Part shown: in pieces, positions 26,574 through 35,651 of the stretch
Numbering within the stretch: position 1 is the stretch's first letter
Layout of the letters: each line of letters starts with the position of its first letter
Source: Shewanella sp. MBTL60-112-B2
GTDB lineage: Bacteria; Pseudomonadota; Gammaproteobacteria; Enterobacterales; Shewanellaceae
Assembly (NCBI RefSeq): GCF_019655055.1
Contig: NZ_BPFA01000018.1
Coordinates: forward strand, 1-64,000
Direction: 5' to 3'
Length of the DNA stretch: 64,000 bases
The notes under the pieces: generated by a model
Databases searched by the model: none
The model's input: only the letters and a program-made list of their open reading frames with translations
Told to the model about the DNA's origin: nothing
Program-made: the position numbers and the translations under genes

Positions 26574-27097
26574 TGTTATTCCTGATGGATATCTGGGATT
26601 CCGTCAGGGGCTTCATGGCCTCCGGAGGCGACGTCCTCTGGTTAGTGGCTGGTGTATTGTTTGTTATGTGGGTATTGATGCTTGAACGCTACTGGTATCT
26701 AAATTGGATATCACCAAAAGAGCACAAAGCAATCATAAGCGCATGGGAAGCACGAGAGGATTCAACCTCTTGGTACGCACACCGCATCCGTGAAGCTTGG
26801 GTATCCCAAGCGAAGCAAGATTTAACGGCACGTATGCTGATTATCAAAACTTTAGTAGCTATCTGTCCAATGATTGGTCTACTAGGTACCGTAACCGGTA
26901 TGATTTCAGTATTCGATGTGATGGCAGTTCATGGAACGAGTAATGCTCGTATGATGGCAGCTGGTATTTCAATGGCGACCATGCCGACAATGGCGGGAAT
27001 GGTTGCAGCATTATCGGGCGTATTCTTTAGTACGCGCCTAGATGCAAAAATGAAAATCAGTTTAGCGAAGCTAAAAGACAGCATGCCGCACCACTAG
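26573..27097 (+). CDS. exbB: ExbB-type proton channel subunit
   Basis: A 174-residue MotA/TolQ/ExbB family protein with three membrane segments, at about 17-35, 103-125 (LVAICPMIGLLGTVTGMISVF) and 137-158. It is shorter than classical ExbB (about 240) and matches the ExbB2 form of TonB2 clusters. With the ExbD encoded next it should form the proton channel that powers TonB. It overlaps the preceding gene by one base and is followed by exbD after 13 bases with a clear ribosome site. Confidence 0.92.
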   Translation: MLFLMDIWDSVRGFMASGGDVLWLVAGVLFVMWVLMLERYWYLNWISPKEHKAIISAWEAREDSTSWYAHRIREAWVSQAKQDLTARMLIIKTLVAICPMIGLLGTVTGMISVFDVMAVHGTSNARMMAAGISMATMPTMAGMVAALSGVFFSTRLDAKMKISLAKLKDSMPHH

Positions 27098-27110
27098 AGA
27101 GAGATTGAAC

Positions 27111-27515
27111 ATGGCACGTAGAAAGCATTCAAGCGTAGAAGAAGAAGCTGAGATTGATATGACACCGATGCTCGACATCGTGTTCATTATGCTTATCTTC
27201 TTTATTGTAACAACATCGTTTGTAAAGCCATCAGGCCTTGACTATAACAAGCCTGAAGCCTCACAAGCGACGAAGAAGCCTTCAGCTAACATCTTTATTG
27301 GTGTGAGCAAGACCGGTGTCATCATGATGGAAAACCGTCAAGTTGATATCGAGCGTGTAACTGCAAACGTAGAACGTATGCTTGCAGAAGCACCAGAGGC
27401 TGCAGTATTGATTCAAGCAGACCAAGAAGCTAGACACGGTTTAGTGGTTAAGGTTCTTGATAACGTTAAAGCTGCAGGTATTGATAAGATATCTGTATCG
27501 GCGGGGAACGAATAA
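27111..27515 (+). CDS. exbD: ExbD-type biopolymer transport protein
   Basis: A 134-residue ExbD/TolR protein. IDMTPMLDIVFIMLIFFIVTTSFV (about 16-39) is the single membrane helix with the proton-carrying aspartate (Asp23). The rest is a periplasmic domain. The ATG at 27111 follows AGAGAGA; a TTG two codons upstream is not preferred. It lies directly before tonB, with one base between stop and start. Confidence 0.94.
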   Translation: MARRKHSSVEEEAEIDMTPMLDIVFIMLIFFIVTTSFVKPSGLDYNKPEASQATKKPSANIFIGVSKTGVIMMENRQVDIERVTANVERMLAEAPEAAVLIQADQEARHGLVVKVLDNVKAAGIDKISVSAGNE

Positions 27516-27516
27516 T

Positions 27517-28137
27517 ATGCTGAGAGGAATAGTATCACTGATAATTGGTGCTGCTGTGACTTTTGCTTTGTTTGTCTTCATGGCATTTTTGGTAGGTGGC
27601 GGTCCAACCCGCCACGATTCCTCGACAGAAACACCTGTCATTGAAATCACCATGAACAAAGATGATGCATCAGCGCAGAAAAAGCCAAGGGTTAAGCCTA
27701 AACCGCCTACACCCCCAGAGCAGCCGCCAAAGCCGGATACTACGCCACCAGATAGTTCATCTGACATTGATACAAATATGTCATTTAACATGGGTGGAGT
27801 TGAAGCCGGTGGTGCAAACACTGGATTTAAACTAGGCAACATGATGACTCGAGACGGTGATGCTACACCTATCGTTCGAATTGAGCCTCAGTATCCAATT
27901 AAAGCGGCACGTGATGGTAAAGAGGGTTGGGTACAGCTTAGCTTTACGATTAACGAGCTAGGTGGTGTTGAAGAAGTTAAAGTCATCAAGGCTGAACCTA
28001 AGCGTTTATTTGACAAAGAAGCTCGTCGCGCACTTAAAAAGTGGAAGTACAAGCCAAAGATTGTTGACGGTAAAGCCCTTAAACAACCTGGCATGACAGT
28101 TCAACTTGATTTCACTCTAGACAAAGGAGGCAGATAG
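27517..28137 (+). CDS. tonB: Energy transducer TonB (TonB2 type)
   Basis: A 206-residue TonB. One N-terminal membrane helix (about 5-27) precedes a Pro/Lys-rich linker (KKPRVKPKPPTPPEQPPKPDTTPPDSS, about 55-81) and a C-terminal TonB domain: TPIVRIEPQYPIKAARDGKEGWVQLSFTINELGGVEEVKVIKAEP and RRALKKWKYKP. It should carry proton-motive energy from the ExbB/ExbD complex to outer-membrane receptors, plausibly including the one at 20832. The start is set by the ATG one base after the exbD stop; longer upstream frames lie within exbD. Confidence 0.94.
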   Translation: MLRGIVSLIIGAAVTFALFVFMAFLVGGGPTRHDSSTETPVIEITMNKDDASAQKKPRVKPKPPTPPEQPPKPDTTPPDSSSDIDTNMSFNMGGVEAGGANTGFKLGNMMTRDGDATPIVRIEPQYPIKAARDGKEGWVQLSFTINELGGVEEVKVIKAEPKRLFDKEARRALKKWKYKPKIVDGKALKQPGMTVQLDFTLDKGGR

Positions 28138-28139
28138 TT

Positions 28140-29387
28140 ATGACTAAAATCAATACAATTGCTGCAGCTCTAATACTTTGTTTAGGTGGAAGCGTTGCGG
28201 TAGCGCCAGTCGCTTATGCAGCAGAGAAGTGCCCGATTGAGAAGCGTAAGTCGAAAGCAGTTGGTCAGAGTGCTTCTAAAAAAGTGCAAAGATCTTTCGA
28301 GGCTTATACCGAGGGAAATCTTGACGAAGCAATTTCGATTCTTTTAGAAGCGAATGCTAAGAGTGATTTCGATAAAGCTTATATCGCCCGCATGTTAGGT
28401 AACTTTTATGCGGAAAAAGGACAAATGGCTACTGCGACTAAGTACCTGAAGTCTGCGGTTGATGCTGATATTCTTGGTGGTGTAGACCACGCACAAACTC
28501 TACGACTCTACGCTGACCTCCTGATTGGAGAGAAGAAGTTTAAAGAGTCTATCCCGATGTATTACAAGTGAATGGAGTTTACCTGTAAAGAAGATGCACA
28601 AGTCTATAAGCGTATAGCTATTGCACATTCTGAGCAAAAAGAATGGGACAAGGTACTTGCTGTTGCAGATAAAGGCCTGGCCATTTCTGAAAAGCCTGAT
28701 AAAACTTTATATCAGGTGAAGCTAACAGCGTACTACAACCAGAAGAAATACAAAGACTCAGTTAAAGTCTTAGAAATAATGGTGCCATTATTTCCAGAAG
28801 ATAAGCGTCTTTGGGTTCAGTTAGCTCAGTTCTATCTTTTGACCGGTGATAATAGCAAGTCGCTTGCAACATACGACTTAGCTTATAAGAATGGGTTTTT
28901 AGAGACTGCGGGTAATGTTACTCGTTTGTCACAGCTTCTAGCGGCTGATGGTTCGCCATATTACGCTGCTAAAATCATGTCTAAGAATATGAAATCTGGC
29001 TTGATTAAAGAAGACGAGAAAACACTGACCACACTGGCTGGTTTTTACCAAAATGCTAAGGAGATGAAACAAGCTGCTCAGACATACGGTAAAGCTGCTG
29101 CGCTAAATAACAGTGGTAAATTATACCTAAGACAAGGACGTATCTTGGCGTTGGATGGACAGCATAAGTCTGCCATTACTGCGCTGAAGAAGTCTTTGGA
29201 TGCTGGTGTTAAAAACCCTGGTGAAGCACAGTTTGAACTGGCATTAGCTTATCTTAACCTTAAGCAATACAAGTCAGCATATAAGTATGCCAAACTTGCT
29301 GCTAATGATAAGAAAACAGCTCGTTCAGCTAAGAGCTATATTGGTTATATTAAAGAAAAGGCTCGCGTACATAACGTGACACTTTAA
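28140..29387 (+). pseudogene. TPR protein of the TonB operon, interrupted by in-frame TGA
   Basis: A single frame of 416 codons is cut at codon 144 by TGA (28569-28571). The first part (143 residues) has a signal peptide and TPR-like helices, and ends ESIPMYYK. The second (271 residues from an ATG directly after the TGA) begins MEFTCKEDAQVYKRIAIAHSEQKEWDKVLAVADKGL and carries the remaining TPR repeats. TGA in place of TGG would give a continuous YYKWMEFT, which looks natural. Comparable TonB2 clusters end with a full-length TPR protein of about this size. Either the gene is broken, the second half is reinitiated at the adjacent ATG (TGAATG), the stop is read through, or there is a sequence error. 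Codon use is intact on both sides, so any break is recent. Confidence 0.75.
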
Positions 29388-29402
29388 TTTAATAGACAGA
29401 TT

Positions 29403-29429
29403 AAAAGCCCCTTTTAAGGGGCTTTTTTA
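29403..29429 (+). terminator. Terminator closing the TonB operon
   Basis: AAAAGCCCCTT and AAGGGGCTTTT pair back to back and are followed by T-rich sequence, 15 bases after the TPR stop. Confidence 0.9.
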
Positions 29430-29458
29430 TGCCATAAATTTGGCAGGGAAATAATGCA

Positions 29459-29965
29459 CTAGAGATGGATAAGGCGATGTTCAACTGTTTGCGGTAAGCG
29501 CATTAGATCTGTGTGCTGTTCTACGGCCTCAAATAGTGCTTCAAGATAAAGGTCTCTATGAGGGCTACAAACACAGCCGCCAAGTTCATACTTTATTTCG
29601 CCGTGATGTTGCTTTTTAAGGTTATGATTAAACTCGTTGATAGTTTGCTCTAATCTATCGATAACCACATGAGCGCCAGTGTCATCAACTTCAAAAATAC
29701 CCAATGCGAATGCCTGATTATCGAGTCTTGCAAGTAGATCTGTAGATCGCAATAGTGCTTGTTGTACATGCTTCATGAATAATTCTAACAATTGTGGTTG
29801 AGAAATAGTTTCATGAATGTGTGGGCATAGATACAATAAGGCCAGACTCTGATGGTCGCGCATGTGGCGATGCCATTCACGATTAAATACTTCCATAAAA
29901 TAGGTTTGGTTATATACGCCTGTTTCAGGATCCCTAAACCCAGAGTTGCTGAATGAATAGATCAT
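29459..29965 (-). CDS. Degenerate GGDEF-domain protein
   Basis: A 168-residue protein starting like a diguanylate cyclase domain (FRDPETGVYNQTYFMEVFNREWHRHMRDHQSLALLYL). The active-site loop that should read RxGGDEF instead reads RLDNQAFALGIF (about 100-111), so catalytic residues are missing. The inhibitory RxxD site is not clear. It is therefore unlikely to make cyclic-di-GMP, but could bind nucleotide or partner proteins. No sensory domain or membrane segment is attached. It is transcribed toward the TonB operon terminator and stands alone. Confidence 0.75.
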   Translation of the reverse strand: MIYSFSNSGFRDPETGVYNQTYFMEVFNREWHRHMRDHQSLALLYLCPHIHETISQPQLLELFMKHVQQALLRSTDLLARLDNQAFALGIFEVDDTGAHVVIDRLEQTINEFNHNLKKQHHGEIKYELGGCVCSPHRDLYLEALFEAVEQHTDLMRLPQTVEHRLIHL

Positions 29966-30034
29966 TAAAGGCTCCTTATTTGGTTTAAGTATAGAAAAGA
30001 TACAAGACTAACAATAAAGAAAAGGAATAATAAA

Positions 30035-31864
30035 ATGAGGAAGGCGGTTCTTGCGTTGTCAATTGGCGCAATTTTAGGGTTAGCTGGCTGCGGCGAAGAT
30101 AACAAGCAAGCACAGCAAACAGAAACAGCTAAACAACAAACAGATGGGCAGACTGGCCAATTACAGTCTGCAGAGCAGGCTTACTTGTTGCTAGTGGATA
30201 ACTACTTTAATGACTTATTAAAACTAGAACCAATCTACGCGACTTTTGTTGGCGTTAATGACTATAACGATCAGTTTGGTGATGGCTTATCACATGCTTA
30301 TTTAACTGAGCGTCATCAACTTAATACGCGATACTTAAAAGAAGTAAAAAAAATAGATCGTAGTCAGCTGTCAAACGAGCTAAAGCTTAGCTATGACATG
30401 TTTAATTACGATCGCAACGTAGCCTTGGCTGATGAGACATTCCCTAATCATTTTATGCCGATGAACCAGTTCTATAGCACTGTGATTAGCATGGTCCAGC
30501 TAGGCAGTGGTGAAAGTGCTCAGCCGTTTAACACGGTAGAAGACTATCGTAACTGGGAAAAGCGTTTATTGGGATTCATTGAGTGGCTTAAGCTTGCTCA
30601 GGTTCGAATGAATGAAGGCATCGAGAGCAAAGTTGTATTGCCAAGAGTGTTAGTTGAACGAATTATTCCTCAGCTTAGCGCCCAGCTTGTTGATAACGTT
30701 GATGACAGTATGTTTTATACCCCGATCACGCTAATGCCAGAGACTTTTTCGGACGCCGACAAGCAAGCTATTACAGAAGAATATACTAAGCTGATTGGTG
30801 AGCAGCTACTCCCCGAGCTGACGTCATTACGTGATTACTTTCAGGATACTTATATCAAGTCGTCTCGTGCATCAGACGGTTGGTGGGGACTACCTAACGG
30901 TAAAGTCTGGTATCAACATCTTGCGAACTCGCATACGACAACGACTATGCCTGTAGATGAAATCCATAAGGTCGGTTTAGATGAAGTTGCTCGAATTTTA
31001 TCTGAAATGGATAAAGTGCGAGTTCAAGTAGGTTTTGAAGGCGACCTAAGCGCATTTTTTGCATCATTATCATCAGAGCCTCAGTACTTTTTTACTGAAC
31101 GCCAAGGCTTGATTGATGGTTATATGGAGCTTAAAGATAGAATTAACCTTGAAATGCCAAAGTATTTCAACGTAATGCCTAAAGCCGATTATGTGGTTAA
31201 GCCTGTTGAGAGCTTCAGAGAGCAATCGGCGGCTGGCGCATCTTATGATGCACCAGCGGTAGATGGTTCACGTCCTGGTGTGTTCTATATCAATACCTAT
31301 AACCTTAAAGCGCAACCTAAATGGGGCATGACGACGTTATCATTGCATGAAGCGGCACCAGGGCATCATTTCCAGATTGCGATTAAACAAGAGTTAACCG
31401 GTGTCCCAGAGTTTCAACGCTTTGGTGGTTACACGGCTTTTGAAGAAGGCTGGGGACTTTATGCTGAATACTTAGGGATTGAGATGGGACTATTTAACGA
31501 CCCATACCAATACTTTGGTAAATTGTCTGACGAGATGTTACGTGCCATGCGTTTAGTGGTAGACACTGGCCTGCATGCTAAAGGCTGGACTCGTGAGCAA
31601 GCGATTCAATATATGAAAGATAACTCGCCAATGGCTGAGTCTGACATTATTGCAGAAGTTGAGCGCTATATGGCTATTCCAGGTCAAGCGTTAAGCTACA
31701 AGGTTGGTCAGTTAAAGATCTTGTCACTGCGTGCACAAGCAGAGCAAGAGCTTGGCGATAAGTTTGACTTAAAGGCCTATCACGACCAAATTTTAACTTC
31801 AGGTTCGCTGCCGATGGAAGTGATGGAGTTAAAAGTGAACGATTGGATTGCTTCGCAAAAGTAA
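30035..31864 (+). CDS. DUF885 family lipoprotein, putative metal-dependent hydrolase
   Basis: A 609-residue protein with a lipoprotein signal (GAILGLAGCGED, lipid-carrying Cys19) followed by a Gln/Thr-rich linker and the DUF885 domain. The signature HEAAPGHHFQIA (about 443-454) with a downstream FEEGWGLYAEYLG resembles the HExxH-plus-Glu zinc site of gluzincin peptidases. DUF885 members are thought to be secreted carboxypeptidase-like enzymes, but substrates are poorly known. It is likely anchored to the outer membrane, since no Asp follows the Cys. It stands alone; an inverted repeat follows the stop. Confidence 0.85.
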   Translation: MRKAVLALSIGAILGLAGCGEDNKQAQQTETAKQQTDGQTGQLQSAEQAYLLLVDNYFNDLLKLEPIYATFVGVNDYNDQFGDGLSHAYLTERHQLNTRYLKEVKKIDRSQLSNELKLSYDMFNYDRNVALADETFPNHFMPMNQFYSTVISMVQLGSGESAQPFNTVEDYRNWEKRLLGFIEWLKLAQVRMNEGIESKVVLPRVLVERIIPQLSAQLVDNVDDSMFYTPITLMPETFSDADKQAITEEYTKLIGEQLLPELTSLRDYFQDTYIKSSRASDGWWGLPNGKVWYQHLANSHTTTTMPVDEIHKVGLDEVARILSEMDKVRVQVGFEGDLSAFFASLSSEPQYFFTERQGLIDGYMELKDRINLEMPKYFNVMPKADYVVKPVESFREQSAAGASYDAPAVDGSRPGVFYINTYNLKAQPKWGMTTLSLHEAAPGHHFQIAIKQELTGVPEFQRFGGYTAFEEGWGLYAEYLGIEMGLFNDPYQYFGKLSDEMLRAMRLVVDTGLHAKGWTREQAIQYMKDNSPMAESDIIAEVERYMAIPGQALSYKVGQLKILSLRAQAEQELGDKFDLKAYHDQILTSGSLPMEVMELKVNDWIASQK

Positions 31865-31881
31865 CTTAATCAATCTGTAAT

Positions 31882-31936
31882 AACCCAGCTGGGATGTGCC
31901 GTAATTTTTGGTATATACTGGCTGGGTTTTATTTTG
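31882..31936 (+). terminator. Probable terminator after the DUF885 gene
   Basis: AACCCAGC and GCTGGGTT are 32 bases apart and the second arm runs into TTTTATTTT. The long loop also contains a TATACT -10-like element that may serve the parvulin gene. Confidence 0.5.
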
Positions 31937-31977
31937 CCTAAAGAAGGCAATAACATTTAATTTTTGGGAGTTAAACC

Positions 31978-32256
31978 ATGGTACAAGCAACTGCAAGACA
32001 CCTATTAGTAGACACTGAAGCACAGTGTCAAGAACTTAAGCAACAGATCATCGATGGTGCTGATTTTGGTGATGTAGCAAAAGCTAACTCTTCTTGCCCA
32101 TCTTCAGCTCAAGGCGGCGATCTTGGTTCATTTGGCCCAGGCATGATGGTTAAAGAGTTTGATGAAGTTGTTTTCAGTGCACCATTGAATGAAGTTCAAG
32201 GTCCAGTTAAGACGCAGTTTGGTTACCACCTTCTAGAAGTAACAAGCAGAGGATAA
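31978..32256 (+). CDS. ppiC: Parvulin-type peptidyl-prolyl isomerase
   Basis: A 92-residue single-domain parvulin: ARHLLVDTEAQCQELKQQI, then SCPSSAQGGDLGSFGPGMMVKEFDEVVFSAPLNEVQGPVKTQFGYHLLEV. It has the length and all the conserved blocks of E. coli PpiC (93 residues). There is no signal peptide, so it acts in the cytoplasm on Xaa-Pro bonds of unknown clients. GGGAG precedes the ATG by 8 bases. Confidence 0.95.
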   Translation: MVQATARHLLVDTEAQCQELKQQIIDGADFGDVAKANSSCPSSAQGGDLGSFGPGMMVKEFDEVVFSAPLNEVQGPVKTQFGYHLLEVTSRG

Positions 32257-32287
32257 ATCCTACTTAGCTTGTTTTAGAGGAATTAAC

Positions 32288-32821
32288 ATGCTCGAACTGT
32301 ATACCGATAGGCTGAGATTAAGAACTGTGTCGCCAGGAGACTGGGATAACTTTTTATATACTCATTCAAGTGAAGAGCTAAATGAGTATGTTCGTAAACC
32401 TCAGGCCGAAGCTGTTATACGACAAAAGTTCGAGCGTGTTTTAAAAAACCAAGAGTTTGCTGAAGGCGAGTGGTTACTCACTATCATTGAGGATGCCCAC
32501 ACGCAGGATTTTATTGGCTTTGTTGGTTTGCAAAATAGCGATACCGAAATGCAGCAAATGCAAGTGGGCTATATGATCCACCCTAAGGCTCACGGGCAAG
32601 GATTTGCCAGCGAAAGCTTAAAGGCTATTATTGATTGGGCTTGTTTATCTAATAAGCCACATAAATTTATTGCCTACTGTATTGCGCAAAATATTGCTTC
32701 AGCAAAAGTGCTAGAAAAGTGCGGCTTTGTGCGTGAAGGCATATTGAAAGAGAACTGTAAAATTGGCGAACAATGGTTTGATGATTACCTTTACGGACTG
32801 CTTGCAGCACAAAGGTGTTAG
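32288..32821 (+). CDS. GNAT acetyltransferase, RimJ/RimL type
   Basis: A 177-residue acetyltransferase of the acetyltransf_3 type, with the opening LYTDRLRLRTVSPGDWDNFL, the CoA-binding loop HPKAHGQGFASESLKAII and the C-terminal NIASAKVLEKCGFVREGILKEN. Family members acetylate N-termini of ribosomal proteins or small amines; the substrate here is not known. AGAGGA precedes the ATG. It lies 31 bases after ppiC, possibly in the same transcript. Confidence 0.9.
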   Translation: MLELYTDRLRLRTVSPGDWDNFLYTHSSEELNEYVRKPQAEAVIRQKFERVLKNQEFAEGEWLLTIIEDAHTQDFIGFVGLQNSDTEMQQMQVGYMIHPKAHGQGFASESLKAIIDWACLSNKPHKFIAYCIAQNIASAKVLEKCGFVREGILKENCKIGEQWFDDYLYGLLAAQRC

Positions 32822-32891
32822 AAAGCATGCACTCGCATGATTAATTGAGTGCTATAATGCCGTCAGTTTTAGTTATTTAAGGCGAAATACT

Positions 32892-33122
32892 GTGAGTTCA
32901 GATACTCCAACGCTGACATTAAAGTCAGGCGAAGAATACATCGAGTTATATAAAGTATTGAAGGTCCAAGGAATGATGAGTGCAGGCGGCGAAGCCAAGC
33001 ACGTTATTTCTGAAGGGCAAGTTACCGTTAATGGTGAAGTTGAAACCCGCAAGCGCAAGAAAGTGATTGCTGGTGAAGTGGTTAGTTTTAATGGCGAAAG
33101 CGTTAAAATTATTGCTGAATAA
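32892..33122 (+). CDS. Small S4-domain RNA-binding protein
   Basis: A 76-residue protein consisting almost only of an S4 RNA-binding fold: LYKVLKVQGMMSAGGEAKHVISEGQVTVNGEVETRKRKKVIAGEVVSFNG. It resembles YbcJ of E. coli. The start is a GTG preceded by AAGGCG; no ATG gives a complete domain. It may bind structured RNA such as rRNA, as other S4 proteins do. The RraB gene follows 19 bases later. Confidence 0.85.
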   Translation: MSSDTPTLTLKSGEEYIELYKVLKVQGMMSAGGEAKHVISEGQVTVNGEVETRKRKKVIAGEVVSFNGESVKIIAE

Positions 33123-33141
33123 CTAGGAAGAGAGGATAAAC

Positions 33142-33528
33142 ATGCAGTTTCCAGATGATGACAATGGCAAAATGCTTGAAGCGATGGCTGATGCCGGTAT
33201 CGACTTATCAGTGGCTCTTGATGTCGACTTCTTCTTAGTTTTTGAAGATCAACGCGATGCTGAATCAGCACTTGAAGAACTGGGTAAATCAGATCTTGAA
33301 GGCGAAATTGAACTCCTTCTAAATGATGAGTCAGGTAAGTGGGAATTAATCGTTTGTTTAAACATGGTGCCTGAATACGACACTATCGTTGAGCAAGAGA
33401 TCTCTCTACATGAATTTGCCCAAGAGTTCGGCGGTGTTACCGACGGCTGGGGTGTGATGCAGCATCAAGAAGGCGATGATGATTTTGCCGATGATGCACA
33501 TGAGTGTGGCGACGGTTGTAAACACTAA
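33142..33528 (+). CDS. rraB: Ribonuclease E inhibitor RraB
   Basis: A 128-residue protein of the RraB (RNase E regulator B) family, with an acidic fold beginning FPDDDNGKMLEAMADAGIDLSVALDVDFFLVF and ending in an acidic, Cys/His-containing tail (DDAHECGDGCKH). RraB binds the C-terminal scaffold of RNase E and changes degradosome composition. GGAAGAGAGG precedes the ATG. It is cotranscribed with the S4 protein, so the pair may act on RNA together. A terminator follows. Confidence 0.9.
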   Translation: MQFPDDDNGKMLEAMADAGIDLSVALDVDFFLVFEDQRDAESALEELGKSDLEGEIELLLNDESGKWELIVCLNMVPEYDTIVEQEISLHEFAQEFGGVTDGWGVMQHQEGDDDFADDAHECGDGCKH

Positions 33529-33555
33529 AACAAGTCGCGAAATCAAATTTTAAAT

Positions 33556-33582
33556 AAGCCACTTATATTAGTGGCTTTTTTG
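33556..33582 (+). terminator. Rho-independent terminator after rraB
   Basis: AAGCCACT and AGTGGCTT pair around TATATT and are followed by T6. Confidence 0.9.
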
Positions 33583-33645
33583 TGCCTGACAGATGAGAAT
33601 GAAGCTAATAGAAAAATAAAATAATTGCCACTAAAGGAGAAAAGA

Positions 33646-35619
33646 ATGGCAAGAATGATAAGCTTTGGAACACCGGTTAACGATGCCGAACGTTGGGCAT
33701 TCTCCCTGTTAGCTGATGAACTTCCAGAGGATTATATCCTACTGACAAATGTCGAGATCCCAACAAAATCGGGACAAGCCATGGAAGTCGACGCCCTCGT
33801 CATAGGCGAGTGGGGCGTATACGTTGTCGATGTAAAAGGTTACATAGGTCGTTTAGACGCTGGCATGCATGCCTGGTCTCTGGATGGACGTGAAGTCGAT
33901 AACAGTCTTGCTAAAGCTAATTATGTTGCTCGCGTATTAGCCGGTAACGTCAAGCATAAAATTCCTGTAGGGGTTTATGCGCCTTGGTGCCAAGGCATGG
34001 TGTTTGTGACAGGGCGTAAAGGCGAGGAGATTGAGCTTGAGAAGCAACAAGGCTCACTCAGCATTTATACCCCTAAGCAAATTGTCGAAGCGCTGACCAC
34101 CGAGTGGGGCCTTACCGCGCCTAAAAAGCATCAAGTCACAGATACTCAAAAAGAGTTGGTGTTAGAAACTATTGGTCAAGTGGCAATTGTTGAAAAACGC
34201 AATAATCAAATCCAAGACTTTACCAAGTTGCGCTGTTTGTTTATTCAAAGCGGCCTTGAAGTCTGGCAAGCGGAATATAATCCAGGTGAATGGACTGCGC
34301 CTTGGCTTTTAAAAGTACTTATTCCTACTCAATTTGCCGATAGTGATCAATCAGAAACCCATGAAATCCAACTGAGAAGTGAATTCCAAAGACTGCAGTC
34401 ACTATCAGGTTGCTGTGGTGTACCTTATTGCGCGCCATTGATTCAAGACGGCGAACAGTTAGTACTTCCTATCCGTATGCCTCGGGGCGTACCACTAAAT
34501 GTGCTCGAATCCGAGCAAATGACCACTTACCAGTTGCTGGAGATATTACGCCGCAGTGTAACCGGTCTTCAACAAATTCATCGCCGTGGCTTTACCGTTG
34601 GAGGCTGGACCAGCAACTGTATTTTTGTCTCTGACATGGGTGATGTTGAGTTTATCGATATTAAAGATAACGTCACTAATAGCGAAGATATTAAGGCATA
34701 CGCCGAGGGCTTTTTAGCCATTGCCGAGCAAACTAATCAGCCGCGGGTTTATCAGTGGTACCGAGAGGCGGCTGCCGGAACGACAACAGATCTAGATGCG
34801 CTGCGCAGTGATTTATCGGCACTGATTGACCACGGAGTATGTGACGCAGTGCCTGAAAAAATAGAGATCACTGCTGGCGCTATTATCGATCACCATTTTA
34901 AACTTGAGCAGTTTATTGCCGCGAAAGAAACCAGTCAGTTCTGGCGTGCGACGCATCTGCAGGGACAGTATCAGTGCGGGGTGTCAATTTACAGCAAAGT
35001 AGAGGCTAACTGGCCTACATTAAGTAGCATCTATCGCACACTTGCAAAGGTGTACCATCCTCATATTGAAAAGGTACTGGCTTTTGGTCAGTTACCCCAA
35101 AGTGAAAACCTATTTATTGCCCGTGCGTGGGAATATGGCGAGTCGATTGACGAAGTCACCAATATCAAAATGGGGCAGCCGTTAATGTGGTTTACTCAGT
35201 TGTTGACGGGTTTGCAGTATATGCATCAGATGGATATTTATCATGGTGCAATTTGCCCCAAGAATATTATTTGTAATGACAACAAAGCCATACTGGTGAA
35301 TTTTGGTATTGGGCTTGATATTGCTGCCAGTCATTATGCTTGCCAATATGCCGATCCTACACTTTGGGAAGTTGAAGGCGACGCCGAAAGAGACCTATAC
35401 GGTTTAGTCGCCAGCTTTATCGATGCGATGGCCCCAGAGAGCTTAAAAGGTAACTTATGCCAAGCGGGTATTATCAATGCGCTTGAAGCGTTTGATAGGC
35501 AGTGGTTCGGTGAAAAGCTTTATGATGTTTGCCATAAAGTGCTTAACTTTGATTTAAGTGTCCACTCTGGGATGAACTACTTAGAGATGTTCGACTTAGC
35601 TGAAAATGATGTTATTTAA
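33646..35619 (+). CDS. NERD-domain protein with two pseudokinase-like domains
   Basis: A 657-residue soluble protein. An N-terminal NERD (nuclease-related) domain spans about 20-130, with conserved EVDALVIGEWGVYVVDVKG (Asp49, Asp62-Val-Lys64). Two kinase-like halves follow. The first (about 195-365) has WLLK (Lys223) and Glu246, but its catalytic loop reads GGWTSNCIF and its DFG is DIK. The second (about 415-600) has YHGAICPKNI in place of HRDxxxxN and NFG in place of DFG. Both lack the catalytic Asp, so they are probably pseudokinases. NERD fused to kinase domains is known in PglW of Pgl/BREX-type defence, but no BREX partner genes are here. The ATG at 33646 follows AAAGGAGA. The gene stands alone; its function is unknown. 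Confidence 0.75.
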   Translation: MARMISFGTPVNDAERWAFSLLADELPEDYILLTNVEIPTKSGQAMEVDALVIGEWGVYVVDVKGYIGRLDAGMHAWSLDGREVDNSLAKANYVARVLAGNVKHKIPVGVYAPWCQGMVFVTGRKGEEIELEKQQGSLSIYTPKQIVEALTTEWGLTAPKKHQVTDTQKELVLETIGQVAIVEKRNNQIQDFTKLRCLFIQSGLEVWQAEYNPGEWTAPWLLKVLIPTQFADSDQSETHEIQLRSEFQRLQSLSGCCGVPYCAPLIQDGEQLVLPIRMPRGVPLNVLESEQMTTYQLLEILRRSVTGLQQIHRRGFTVGGWTSNCIFVSDMGDVEFIDIKDNVTNSEDIKAYAEGFLAIAEQTNQPRVYQWYREAAAGTTTDLDALRSDLSALIDHGVCDAVPEKIEITAGAIIDHHFKLEQFIAAKETSQFWRATHLQGQYQCGVSIYSKVEANWPTLSSIYRTLAKVYHPHIEKVLAFGQLPQSENLFIARAWEYGESIDEVTNIKMGQPLMWFTQLLTGLQYMHQMDIYHGAICPKNIICNDNKAILVNFGIGLDIAASHYACQYADPTLWEVEGDAERDLYGLVASFIDAMAPESLKGNLCQAGIINALEAFDRQWFGEKLYDVCHKVLNFDLSVHSGMNYLEMFDLAENDVI

Positions 35620-35651
35620 CAGCTTCAAAATCGAGCGAACCGTCAATAACA

